Of a stretch of DNA of 64,000 bases, positions 24,044-34,480 are shown in pieces. A program made the translations under genes and the position numbers. The notes beneath the pieces were generated by a model. The model had not been told where the DNA came from, did not search any database, and saw only the letters and a program-made list of their open reading frames with translations. The stretch's first letter is position 1. The number at the start of each line of letters is the position of its first letter. Source of the stretch: Fragilaria radians (Eukaryota; Bacillariophyta; Fragilariophyceae; Fragilariales; Fragilariaceae); the NCBI GenBank assembly GCA_900642245.1, contig CAAAJI010000047.1, positions 135,267 through 199,266 of the forward strand, given 5' to 3'.

Positions 24044-24750
24044 AGCATGCTCGTGCACAGGAAATCTTTTGTGCTCTAGGTGTGAGTGTGCTTTTCATAT
24101 GAAATGAGTTATTTGTGGAAGCTGTGAGGCATTAGAAAGTTTTGTGGAAGAGTAAGTCGTACAGTGTATGTTACCTGGGAGGCTAGCCAACAATAAGACT
24201 GAAGGCGTGTGATTGACTAGGCTAAGGGACGTAAAGTTCTGAATTTCACCAACCTTATTCCTACATAGTTAAATGTACTTAGCTCATCTTTCAAGTAGGT
24301 TAACAACAGAATTCAAAATATTCTGTTTAGTTTGAATTTTCTATCACGTTCACTCCATATAGACATCAAAGAAATAATTAACCTGGAATAAAGGTCTTGC
24401 ACCTCATACGATTGTTCCTTATTGAAGAACATTATGGCAAGAGAATTCCACCTAATATTGAACAGAATACGATTGTGATCATGATTTTTAGATTGGGGAA
24501 GCATTGTGCATGATTATTTGTATAGTCGATCGATTCGATATTTGAAGCGCGTTTGCAAAGCCTTTCTTCTAATGCCGAGAAACATTGAAAAGAAGACCAT
24601 AGCACATTCTACAAGTTAGTGATCATGATCAAGGATAAATTATACTTCTCATGAGAATCGGTTAGGATTTGAAAATTATGGAACATTTTGAGGAGATAGA
24701 CTTTGACAGGTGAAAGAACACTTTGTCTATCACAAAGGATTCATAATAAT
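24044..24750. other. Intergenic between tRNA-Lys and LRR gene
   Basis: About 700 bp. Apart from the Pol III T-run just after the tRNA, nothing recognised. Confidence 0.4.
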
Positions 24751-26484
24751 TCAACCAAAACAATTTTGACAGCATTCACACTCAACTAGAAAGGGTGAAT
24801 CCTTTGAGCAATCTACCGTCAAATTCTTCACATCGCAAAGTTGGTTTGGCATGGTCCCTGAAAGACGATTTCCTTCAAGCTTGAGCCACCACAAATCCTG
24901 GAGGTCATCTCCCATTGTCTTAGGAATAGTTCCAGTAAAGTTATTATCTTGAAACCATGCTTCTGAAAGAGATTTAGGTAGAGACTGAGGGAGGGAACCG
25001 GATAATGAGTTATTGTTGAGATATAAAAACTTGAGTCCCGACATATTGATCCAAGTTGGCAATGTTCCAGTGAGGCTATTTTCTGATAGATCCAAATACT
25101 GTAAAGACGTGCTCTTCCACCATGAATCCGGTATTGAAGAACTAAATCGGTTTGAATGAAAGGCCACATTCTCTAGATTACTTTTAGCATTAGGTTGATT
25201 GGGATCACATAAGTGAAAGTGAAAATTTTTACACTTACTGAGATTTGGCATGTCATCGAGGGAAGGGAGACTATTCTCGAAGAAATTATGATTCACTTTA
25301 AGGATCTTGAGAGGAATAGATCCTTTATTGATTTGAGGGAAATTTCCCACGAAAGAATTGTGATCCAAAAGCAAAAAAGTTAGACTACTAAGGTCCCAAA
25401 TGCTTTCTGGCAAAGACCCCGACATATTGTTGTATGCTATGGAAAAAAAATATATTTTGGAATCATTATTTGTGACTTCCGGAAATTCACCGGAGAAACG
25501 ATTTTCGTTGAGAATTACTGCTTGTAATGATTCGCAACTCCAAATTTGAGTCGGTATACTTCCTGTCATTTCGTTCCGACTTAGGTTGAAGAGCTTTAGG
25601 GACTTGAGATTCCAAATAGAGTCAGGTATTGTGCCATTCAGCTTGTTATCAGCAAAAGTTATCGACTCTAATGACGTTAAGAGAGACAGTTCAGATGGAA
25701 GGCTTCCTATCATGTTTGTGTTGTTCATTTGGATGCTCTGTATCCCAAAGGATTCACTACAAATAATGCCCCACCAGTTACATTCATGACCTTGAGTCAA
25801 AAATAAGTTCGATATCCACCCAGTACCTCCCATCGAAAAGTAGAGCAGGGTTAACACAAATCGCTGAATTATTCGGATTTCGCCATCGCTCGAATTCAAT
25901 TGAATCTTTTCTGGATCTTCTTTTGCTAGCCAATTCCAGGCTTGAAAATGATATGACGACTGATCCATGATCTTTGGAGAAACCTTTTGTTGAAGAAATA
26001 ACTGCATCTTCAGCTGTTCTTCGGAATAAGTTTCGGTAAAAGTAGGTATGTTAGAGGGAGTCAGCGTTGGTCTTTCTGTGGGAAAAATATCATCTGTAAC
26101 CACAGTTGAAGGAGATGCACTAGAAGTAAGCGACGAAGAAGAGGCCTTCGTTCGAAAACTAGATACGATGCCATAAGTACCACCTCCAACTATAATGCAC
26201 AGAAATAAAAATAATAAAATCCAAATCATTCTAAGCTTTGACGCTGATGAATCAGGCTGCTCATCATCATCATCCTGAATTTGGCTGGGCTGTGAGGACA
26301 TTCCAATCAAACCCATCGTAGAGCCTGCTACGGAGGTCGCAGTTACCGATCGAGAATCACTTTCGTTTGGATGTGATGCGGCGTAAGACATGTCGTCATT
26401 CATCCTGGCAACTGACTCATTTTCAGGAATAGGTTCGAGTCCTTTTATAACTAGGTCACGGAAATGAGAATTATCGAAACTCAT
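24751..26484 (-). CDS. Single-pass membrane LRR protein (diatom receptor-like type)
   Basis: 577 aa, one exon. An acidic, Ser-rich N-terminal tail (about 83 aa) precedes one TM segment, RMIWILLFLFLCIIVGGGTYG (about 85-105), and a Ser/Thr/Pro-rich stalk. The ectodomain starts with a cap module: QRFVLTLLYFSMGGTGW, then a Cys-flanked ECNWWGIIC. Plant-type LRRs follow (L..L..L.L..N..SGSIP), about ten repeats. It ends with VDC...LVECECCQNC, a four-Cys C-cap. There is no kinase domain. Type II topology, with LRRs outside or luminal, is inferred from the anchor. It is a relative of the six-module gene at 53.3-57.4 kb, sharing both the cap and the C-terminal Cys motif. Ligand and role are unknown. 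Confidence 0.9.
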   Translation of the reverse strand: MSFDNSHFRDLVIKGLEPIPENESVARMNDDMSYAASHPNESDSRSVTATSVAGSTMGLIGMSSQPSQIQDDDDEQPDSSASKLRMIWILLFLFLCIIVGGGTYGIVSSFRTKASSSSLTSSASPSTVVTDDIFPTERPTLTPSNIPTFTETYSEEQLKMQLFLQQKVSPKIMDQSSYHFQAWNWLAKEDPEKIQLNSSDGEIRIIQRFVLTLLYFSMGGTGWISNLFLTQGHECNWWGIICSESFGIQSIQMNNTNMIGSLPSELSLLTSLESITFADNKLNGTIPDSIWNLKSLKLFNLSRNEMTGSIPTQIWSCESLQAVILNENRFSGEFPEVTNNDSKIYFFSIAYNNMSGSLPESIWDLSSLTFLLLDHNSFVGNFPQINKGSIPLKILKVNHNFFENSLPSLDDMPNLSKCKNFHFHLCDPNQPNAKSNLENVAFHSNRFSSSIPDSWWKSTSLQYLDLSENSLTGTLPTWINMSGLKFLYLNNNSLSGSLPQSLPKSLSEAWFQDNNFTGTIPKTMGDDLQDLWWLKLEGNRLSGTMPNQLCDVKNLTVDCSKDSPFLVECECCQNCFG

Positions 26485-26738
26485 ATGTTGATGATGTTTG
26501 TGAAAATTTTGAACCGAAGACGATTGATATTTTGAAACGATTAAACGTCTGTATCAAGTATGCGCTGCAACTGTAATGTTCGAAATTTTTTTGACGAAAT
26601 GAAAATTGTGGTACCAGTACAGTTTCGTGACCACTCTCGTATGAAGTTAACCGCTCTGAAACCGTTGCACAATTTCATTGTTTCATACAATCGATGCCAT
26701 GCACTTTCCCGAAAAGTAATGCCTCGTGCTCAAAAATA
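26485..26738. other. Promoter side of the LRR gene
   Basis: Upstream flank of the LRR gene; AT-rich, no motif assigned. It ends at a long G homopolymer. Confidence 0.3.
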
Positions 26739-26995
26739 GGGGGGGGGGGGGGGTGACAGCCCACCAGGTTCCCATCAAAGGGCGCCACCCCAAGCTTGCA
26801 ACCTTTGGAACCTAAGAACCTTCAGTACAATGCAGTAGTTTAGAGGCCTAAAGTTGGGGCGCTGCTCTTGAGGGGCATACATTGGAACTCTGCACCCTAT
26901 GCACTGCCCCCTGTGGGATTCTAGCTGGATCTACCGTAGGATATCTGATCTATTGAGCAGTTGAGCTAAGCAGATACATGTTCCTTTAAAATAGA
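26739..26995 (-). repeat. Possible degenerate tRNA-derived SINE with G15/C15 tail
   Basis: Read on the minus strand, the block starts with a tRNA-like head. TTAGCTCAACTGC resembles a Pol III A box, and about 45 nt later AGCTAGAATCC resembles a B box (three mismatches to GGTTCGAATCC). A body of about 170 bp, richer in G+C than its surroundings, follows and ends in a run of 15 C (15 G on the plus strand, 26739-26753). The composition change at both ends suggests an inserted element. No second copy is visible in this window, so SINE identity is inference. Confidence 0.35.
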
Positions 26996-27839
26996 AGCAG
27001 GCTAAAGTAAAGGTAAAATAGAGTAATGATATAAAACTATATGAACAAAAGTATAAGAGACAAATGTAAAAATATGAGCAAAGATTGTTTCTAAATTAAT
27101 TGAAGTTGTAAGTCAAGAGAAGGTCTTCAAGAAAAATTTTCTTTGAGAAAGGATTAGAATTAGTCTTACATGGAATACAGACGTGCTCCCTCAGCCCCAA
27201 ACTAACAGTTTAAAGATAAAGAGAGTTATTTAGCGTGTCTACATTCTAATGTACATTTCCAGGTGATATCCACCAAATGAAAGCAATAGGAATGACAAGT
27301 CATCATAACACCCATATGTCACCATCAATGACAAACACTTGTCTTTTCCGCCTCAAGTGTTGAAAGTACCTGAACATTTCTAGGTCAATCGTGTGCTATC
27401 AGTGCTCTAGAAATTGGGTTGGTCCCTTACTCAAAATGAAAAAGCTTGTAATTGAAGCATTATTAACTCCAACAATGAGATTTGAGGTTTTATGCCTTTT
27501 TTGTGCTTTCACTCCAAAAATGTCTTGTGACATGATAAAAAGTGGATTCTTTGTCCCCTTTTGGGTGCAAATCTTTCGCCGGACTTGACCTTACCTCTTA
27601 TTTTGTCTCCCGCATTTTTCAGTGATAACACCCTTCTTCTGCTGGATGGCTTAATGTCATTCGGGCTTATAATGGGAATGATTCTTCCGTTAAGATAGTT
27701 TTCTCTCACATTGCTGTATAAGAGCCCCCCTAATTCCGAATGAATATGCCGACTATGGGAGAAATATCCAGCGTTACTAAAATAGCACTTTATATTCTTC
27801 AATTTTGAAGATTTTTGATGAGATAACTTCATTTTTTGT
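26996..27839. other. Gene-free interval
   Basis: Short chance ORFs on both strands (for example 27391-27588 plus and 27509-27832 minus) without family features. Probably old repeat sequence. Confidence 0.35.
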
Positions 27840-27844
27840 TGGAA

Positions 27845-28190
27845 TGCCTTTCCATTATTTGATCACTTAATTGAATTGTTAGGATTTTTGTTTAAAAAGT
27901 GGTTGGCAAAGATACAATGCTGAGAACTATGGTAAGAACCCATAGATCGAATTCGTAACATTGGAAGTTAAGGAATTTTTCCTTGATTGATACATATTCT
28001 GCCTACATGGTTTTTGATATAAATTGCATAACTCGGATAGAGGTTGGGAATAAGTGGATGAACTCAGATTCTGCCTATTTAAGTTATAAAGGAAGAATGG
28101 GTAATATAAAACGAAAAGGTTTTATCTAGAGCTACATGTTCAAGATTCATTGATTTTTGTTCGGTATATTGAATGTCTCAGGGCTTAGCA
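27845..28190 (+). repeat. Dispersed repeat, copy A
   Basis: Diverged direct copy of the block at 31570-31975. Shared blocks in order: TTAATTGAATTGTTAG, AAAGTGGTTGGCAAAGAT, CAATG...GAGAAC.ATGGTAAGAAC, CATATTCTG, AGAATGGGTAATA and AGCTACATGTT. The copies are in the same orientation about 3.7 kb apart. Copia-gag-like sequence lies between them, so they could be old LTRs or two insertions of one element. Confidence 0.6.
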
Positions 28191-29110
28191 AGATAAATAT
28201 GAAAAAAATGAGGTTGTGAAAGTTCATTTGAGATATTCAGATGTGTTCCAGATGGGTCATGCTTATCTTGTACCGTTGATTGACTTTAAAATATCAATGG
28301 TACGGTTTTGCTTGCCATCATTTAATGGTGAAAAAGGAATATGTAGATGGGATCACTGTGTAAGCTTGGGAACAGCTAAAGTAATGTGAAGGCTGAAACG
28401 ATGAAAGAGAAAAAACTGTAAGAGCAAAGATCCTAAATTTAGAAGTCTTGTGCTTGAAATTGGAAGATACATGTTCTTGCATGACGCATGCTAGCTCAAA
28501 TTTTGAATTAGATGAGTGATTTCAAGTTATAAATAATTTTATTCGAGAATGAAAGCAACGACAAGGAAACTAGGAAACCATTTACAGTTGAGAGACTGAA
28601 GCATTTTTCAATATTCTGTTTTTCCTAATCAATTCAATGTTTCAAATAGTAATCCTTACCCTTTCAGCCAGCTTATGGTATGGATAAGAATAATCAAGGT
28701 GGAGGGCTAGTTTATACCTTACCACTATCTATTGATTAAATTTTCAAGGAGTGTCAATACAATTTTTTGAGAGTTAAACAAAACAAGATGCAAGGAATTG
28801 AAATCAGCTAATAGCATGAAACAGGCTGCGATAGAAAATTTCCACCCAGTGAAGCAAGTAGTAAAAATTGAAATTGAAAGAATTGGTTGAAAAATTAGAC
28901 CTTATGAAACACAATATGACACAGGAGAAGGCTTTGATTGAGACCCTAATGTAGGATTATTCCAGAAATCGCGGGAAAGCAGGCTACAAGAGTGATGAGT
29001 GTAAGTTACTGAGTAACTAACAGCAGTGTACTGATTGTCCAATGGCTTGAGAAACTTGAGAGTTTGAGAGCAAACGGATTAAATAAGTGAGAAGAGCTAG
29101 TTTTCAGAAA
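28191..29110 (+). mobile_element. Decayed copia-like gag remnant
   Basis: Broken coding-like sequence. Near 28958-29004 the reading RNRGKAGYKSDECK matches a copia zinc knuckle (CxxCGKxGHxxxxC) with the first two Cys changed and His replaced by Tyr. The preceding readings NMTQEKALIETLM and (28230-28270) YSDVFQMGHAYLVP are gag-like. Many stops. Assignment rests mainly on the knuckle and the neighbouring repeats. Confidence 0.4.
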
Positions 29111-30991
29111 TCAGTGTTTATGATTTACTGTGAGAATATTATTCCTAAGGTGACAGACTAATCTGTTTGTGATATATGAGGGATGCCCTTGCCTGTGTTG
29201 CTTATTTACACTAAGTGATGATCCCAGATGATAATGAATCTGTACTCATCAAACGGTAGAGCAATTGACAGCAAAGAGACAACCAAAATAGTACATGCAA
29301 TTTAGCATGACTTTGGAATTTGAGAGAAGAGGAACATGGAAGCAGATGATAACCATAAGGCAAGATATTGCAGAGAAAAGATCAAAAATGAGTGAGATGA
29401 TTATTTTCAAAGAGACAATTGTAAAAAGTTGCTTTACGAAATGGAAAGGTCATTGAATTATCTGCAAATTACTAGATTGAAGTTGTGTTGCTAGCAGTTT
29501 TATTTGAACCCACAATTGTACAGATTGGAATGTGTTGTAATCAGTAAAGCATTTTACTAATCCCCTAGTATTTTGTTGTTATTCTTGTAAACAGTTTTAT
29601 CCAGGGTTCTAGGTACTCCATATTCTTGTGTTAAGTACCTCAAAGGGTAGTTTTTCCGCTGTGTGTTTAACCTACCCTACTCGGGTTAATTACAGGCAGT
29701 CAAGATTCCTTGTTGGTATGCCTGCCGAATATCACGTTCAAAGCATTCAGCTCTGGCTGAGCCTATCTTCTTTAGCAGAAGATAATGCGTTTAAGTATTC
29801 AATGCATAGGGGGGAAATTCATGATTTAAGAGCCGAGTGCATCAATGGGTGGCTATTCTGTTGTGGGCAAATTGTTCAGAGGGACTCTGGTTTAGTCTTG
29901 GATCTGATACACTACAAAATTGAAATCTAACTAGTTCAATCTTCCTTTTAGACCACGCATTTTGCAATACTGTTCCTCATCAAAATCTCCTGGCTTAGAC
30001 TATTAGTCAGTGTAATCGTGATTTTTCTAAGTAACTAAATCTGAATAGTGAATTGACGTTCATAATCTTGAGAAAGCGTCAGGTACAGAAAGTGATCCCT
30101 TCACTCAAGTAGGAGCAATTGCATATCAATGTATCTATCTTAAGCCCTAAAGAAAAAACTAACAGAATTATTATTGTAATATGAGGGAAGTTGAAGTAAT
30201 TGACTAAAACTTTATATACTTTACTTAACGTTTGTGCATCCTGAGAAAAGCACAGCAACACAATGTCCTCTAATTCAAGAAATGCATATTAATTCTAAAT
30301 TTTGGGGGCATGCTCCAACAAGAGGTAAGTTTATTTAAGCTAGAAGGAATCACTTTAAGTCTCTCAGCTGAGGAAATGAATAAATACCTCATAATCTGAT
30401 GATCAACTCCAATTTTCCTACTTGATTCAGGGTTACTACTAAATGACTGTTTTGGCTTAATGCCGTAAATTAAGTTGGACTTCGAAGATGATTACTTTCG
30501 ATTCTGTCGTCAAGCTCAATTCATGAAACAACTCTTTCGTGAAAGCACTCCCGATTGCTGGTGTTGTAGGATTCCTAATCGGAATTTACAACCTATATTT
30601 TTCCAGATAACAAATCTTTAAGCAGGTTAATCTGTTTCGATGCCAGGAAGTTCTGCTAAAGAAGTTATCTTAGGTCTACAAGAATTCTGATCCAAGGATG
30701 GACTTTTGTGCTTTTGTAGGGCGATTCTCATTGCGCTTTTACATGTTGCATATGGTTTACAAATTGTAATGTATGATCTAAAAAGTTTCTTTTGTCTTAG
30801 ATCTCTTGTGAATCGATTGCAACGTGTTTCCTTGACCACGTAGTCTCGTTAGCTTACGTGTTAGATTCAACACTTAGCGTCTAGACTTTGTGATCTCAGA
30901 CTCACGACTTAGATTCATCAATCGTGAATCTTGATAGATTCCTGCTTGTTACTTAGGAATCTAAAATAGTTATTCCTACGATATTGATATG
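29111..30991. other. Gene-free interval
   Basis: 1.9 kb of AT-rich sequence. A 100-codon frame ending near 29930 has no ATG at its start and no family. Near 30840-30960 several short inverted sequences occur (for example GATTCATCAATCGTGAATC at 30911-30929), close to the assembly gap. Confidence 0.35.
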
Positions 30992-31032
30992 NNNNNNNNN
31001 NNNNNNNNNNNNNNNNNNNNNNNNNNNNNNNN
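30992..31032. other. Assembly gap (41 N)
   Basis: A run of N. True size and content unknown; a repeat collapsed by the assembler is a likely cause because repeats flank it. Confidence 0.98.
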
Positions 31033-31569
31033 GCTGCAGGATTTGTGTAGACTGCAGTATTTCCTCCTTTTTAAACTACCATTCGAGCTTAATTGCACAA
31101 GTCTCTATGAAAAATATGGAGCTCATAGAGTATCTGAAGAGGGAATGTTTTGAAATTGTTTGATTGCCTTGAGAAGGACACGCACTGCCACACTTCCCCA
31201 TACTCACATTGGACAGACTTTAAGTTGCAATTAATTGATGGATTTGACACTTGTATAGCACCCGACCTAGTTTCATGTCACATGCCTCTATTGCAATCTA
31301 TCATTTCAAGGAATGATATCTTATAATATATCATCCACTTCTGTCGACAATTGAAGGTGCTCTCTACTTCCCCAGTATCCAAGATACTTTTATTCGACAG
31401 ATGCACGTTAAATCCTTTTGTTCTAGTGTCTTAACCACATTTTGTTATTGTTGCTTGGTGACTTTTGTATCAAGCTTTGGACCCTAACAATCATGTGGGC
31501 AAGGCCTTACTTCAGGTACATTCGAAAGTATTTCTTTTAATCGAGTTTTGAGATCTTTTATGTCCTTCC
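31033..31569. other. Gene-free interval after the gap
   Basis: No ORF of note and no feature recognised. Confidence 0.35.
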
Positions 31570-31975
31570 AGTATTTAATCATTTAATTGAATTGTTAGAC
31601 TTTGAGTGAAAACAAATTTTAATTGAAAAGTGGTTGGCAAAGATGCAATGAGGAGAACAATGGTAAGAACTAAGAACCAGTGGATTGTAAATTGGATACT
31701 AAGGAATAGCTTTATCTTAATTTGTGAGAAGAAGGATTTGAACTGGTTTATTGAAAGGTTCCGACATATATTTGCATTTAGCCTGATTTTTTTATTGATC
31801 CATATTCTGTTTGCCGAAATCGGATTAAGAGTTTGAGAATGAGTTGACAAGTTGTATTCAGATTTTGTAATCAAGAAAGAATGGGTAATACGAAAAGAAT
31901 AGGTTTCAATTAAAAGCTACATGTTTTCAGGATTCACGGATTTCTTATTTGACAATTAATTGACTGCCTCAATGA
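31570..31975 (+). repeat. Dispersed repeat, copy B
   Basis: Second copy of the block at 27845-28190, with the same order of conserved blocks but small insertions and deletions. Its right end lies 125 bp before the start codon of the VMA22-like gene, so part of that promoter is repeat-derived. Confidence 0.6.
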
Positions 31976-32101
31976 AGACAGTAAATCAGGAAACAAGATC
32001 GGATGCGTTTTTGTCATTGCCTAAAAACCTTATCTTTCAAACGTTTTATGTTCAATAAGGGTACACGTGCTATGTTTTAGGTTAAGATATTGATTTGAGC
32101 A

Positions 32102-32746
32102 ATGACGGACACCTCAGATCTTCCCCCGCAATTGCAGTCTCTCCTTCTGTTAGATGCATACAGCAAACATCACTTTCTTGGGGAAGTAGAGCAGAAGAAG
32201 TGCCTTTGGAATCTTCAAAAAGCTCGTCGATTTGCAATGCGAGAATGTGTTGTTAACACCAAAGCGTTTTCTGTCGAGTCGGTTCGCGAAGATATCTATC
32301 CTCGAGCAGTAGTGACAGCAGAGGAATTTGTTGAAATTCCAGATATAGAGAAAGAGGATGACAAAAAGGATAGACCCGAATCTTTGAAGCTTCATTGGAC
32401 GCTGATGGATCCTATTTCCTCACATGAAACTAAAATAAAAAACGACACGAATGATAATCATATAAACAACTCAGATACTGGAATGCGTCATCGGAAAGGA
32501 AAAGCAAATGCAAGTGTAAGTTTATCAAGCAAAGAGTGGATTGAAGAAGATGTTTTCGAAGAGGAAGAAACTGAGGAAGATCTGGTTCGTAAAGCCAATC
32601 CTATTACCCTTTTTGGTGCACTTCCACCGCGTGATTTGAGACTCTCACAAGCTAATGCAAATGCCGCAATTCAAGCTTACGTTGACGCTGCGAATATTGC
32701 TGTGCAAATACTGAAGTTAACAACTGATGAGACGAACAAAGAGTAA
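32102..32746 (+). CDS. VMA22/CCDC115-like V-ATPase assembly factor
   Basis: 214 aa, one exon, starting at the first ATG. The N-terminal helix LQSLLLLDAYSKHHFLGEVEQ is followed by a helical stretch, an acidic low-complexity middle (about 79-165), and the diagnostic C-terminal NPITLFGALPPRDLRLSQ (166-183). The last fits the family pattern dPLxwFGxLvPxxLRxAQ, followed by a helix (FKEAv-type). Vma22 and CCDC115 are ER or early-secretory factors needed to assemble the V0 sector of the vacuolar H+-ATPase. The match rests on a short motif plus size and layout. Confidence 0.75.
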   Translation: MTDTSDLPPQLQSLLLLDAYSKHHFLGEVEQKKCLWNLQKARRFAMRECVVNTKAFSVESVREDIYPRAVVTAEEFVEIPDIEKEDDKKDRPESLKLHWTLMDPISSHETKIKNDTNDNHINNSDTGMRHRKGKANASVSLSSKEWIEEDVFEEEETEEDLVRKANPITLFGALPPRDLRLSQANANAAIQAYVDAANIAVQILKLTTDETNKE

Positions 32747-32860
32747 ACATAGTTTTTCGCAGAATAATGTTGGTTGAGATTTACATAGAGACAATTGATT
32801 TATGATCCTCTCAATGGCTAAATACCTGATCAGCTTTAAAACATTAGTTTCGTTTATCAG
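32747..32860. other. 3' flank of VMA22-like gene
   Basis: Short AT-rich flank with no feature. Confidence 0.3.
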
Positions 32861-32865
32861 ATATG

Positions 32866-33205
32866 CGTAGATTCAACAGGATCGAAAGAATTCTTGTAAT
32901 GAAGAGTGCCTGCACTGGGCAAGCACTAGCCTTACTCTTATACACATTATCGATCTCACCTCTTGTGATGAATCTATAGGGTGATTAACGCATTAAAGCA
33001 TTCTAGACACCCACGTTTTTTATAGATGCATCGATTCAATTGGGATCGAAAGAATTCTTATGATGAAGAGCTCCTACATTTGGCAAGAACTAGCCTTACT
33101 CTTCTACACTTTAAACTTTTGTTCACATTCTCCAGATCTCACCTCTTGTGTTAACTTCTTCATAAGGGAGATTCACGCATTAGCACATTCTAGACAAAAA
33201 TACTG
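32866..33205 (+). repeat. Imperfect tandem duplication, unit about 160 bp
   Basis: Two adjacent copies (about 32866-33018 and 33024-33205). Common blocks: GGATCGAAAGAATTCTT, ATGAAGAG, GCAAG.ACTAGCCTTACTCTT, GATCTCACCTCTTGTG and CGCATTA..CATTCTAGACA. Copy 2 has an extra piece of about 20 bp in the middle. No coding potential is shared. Confidence 0.75.
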
Positions 33206-33979
33206 TTTCTTGAAGACTTTCATGCAATTGGGTCACGTCGGATTGGTTCAGAGTTTGCACTGTAGTTCACTTCAAGCCTTTTGCTTTGCGTTTTGCACAA
33301 AAAAGAATTGTTTTCCTTTAATATCCTACTTATCATTGTAAACAGAAAAGACCCCTGATTTCTTCATCGTTTTACAGCAACGAAAAAAGGGGATTCTCAG
33401 CATCACACCTAGTCCTCTAACCATTTTAAACTCATAAAGAAGGTAAACATTCAGGAATGATGCATATTCCATAGGACTTGGATCCTCCCTACTTAAGCGG
33501 AGTAGATTGGTGTTTGGAAGGAGATATGCATTTCAAAGGATTGGTCCGCTCCACATAAGGGCAACCTTTCCCATTCCATGAGACTTAGAAATGGGCTACT
33601 ATTACACAAAACTAGATGAGCATGTTCTGGAGCGATCCAAGCAAAAGTGAACTTGTTTAGCCATCGGAAAAATTGCCCTTGATAGCTTTCAGAATGTCGT
33701 ATCAAAACTTCTTGACAACATAGATTAAAGACCTATCTTTCTGATTTGTTAATGCCAAAAAATCAAAGTTTCCAGCATCATCTACTAAAGTTATCAATGG
33801 TTCCAGCAAAGCTCTCAACCGTGGGGGAGCTAGTTAATGCGTCAAAGTCAAATTCTTTACAGAAAAATACAGAAAAGGTATGTAACAAATATACAAAACA
33901 AATACAGGCATCCTAAACAGTAAGACCTTAAACACCAAAAAGGACGTACATCAGAATATTGGTGAAGTTCTCTTTTGCT
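33206..33979. other. Gene-free interval
   Basis: No family recognised in short ORFs such as 33493-33705 (minus). Nothing else seen. Confidence 0.35.
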
Positions 33980-34480
33980 GTGTCTTTTCAGAAGTGAGTT
34001 TCTAGCCACTTTGACTAACCTCACAAGAAGCAAAGTTAGTTATGACTAGATTTCAACCCATCAAATGACTTTTTTGAAAAATTAGAAAGTTTTTGGGAAT
34101 GAGGATAGCACAAGCCAAAGACAGCATAGAACTCATGAAAGAGATCACATCTTGCTACGGCATAGTCTTTACGGACCATAAGAATAAAACCTTCAATGGA
34201 TAAAATCAAACCTTATTTTTTCGAGCTTTTACAGCTTCAAGAATTTGTATTGTGGTAGATGAGTTATTGTACCATCATAAAGAAGACAAAGAAGGATAGG
34301 GATTGGTGGAGCACATTGAAAGGATATGATCAACTTTGACACAAAGATGAATTATACATTCCTCAATCATTGAAGACAGAAAGTACTTGCCCTTTGCCAA
34401 GGGTCGCTACTACTTCCGGAGCAGCCCTGGATTGTATGATATTGCTTGTTAATGTTCCACTATCAAACTTTGTAAACTGA
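33980..34480 (+). mobile_element. Second Ty3/gypsy remnant (tether, RNase H)
   Basis: Broken plus-strand sequence continuing where the left-edge element stops. FRSEFLATLTNLTRSKV matches the connection motif (SELLAPLTSLTSSK) seen at 2495-2540. Then a stretch like HQ(K)AFEKIKK, and GIVFTDHKNKTFNG near 34165-34200, which matches the RNase H motif vyTDHKNLtf of Metaviridae. Weak integrase-linker-like reading (KDELYIPQSL) near 34340. Many stops; no ends defined. Confidence 0.65.

Noticed and set aside
29628..29930. 100-codon plus-strand frame
   Set aside because: No ATG at its start, no motif, embedded in repeat-rich DNA.
27845..31975. Interpreting the dispersed repeats as a clean LTR pair
   Set aside because: Similarity continues outside the expected TG start, no target-site duplication is visible and pol is absent; left as a hypothesis only.
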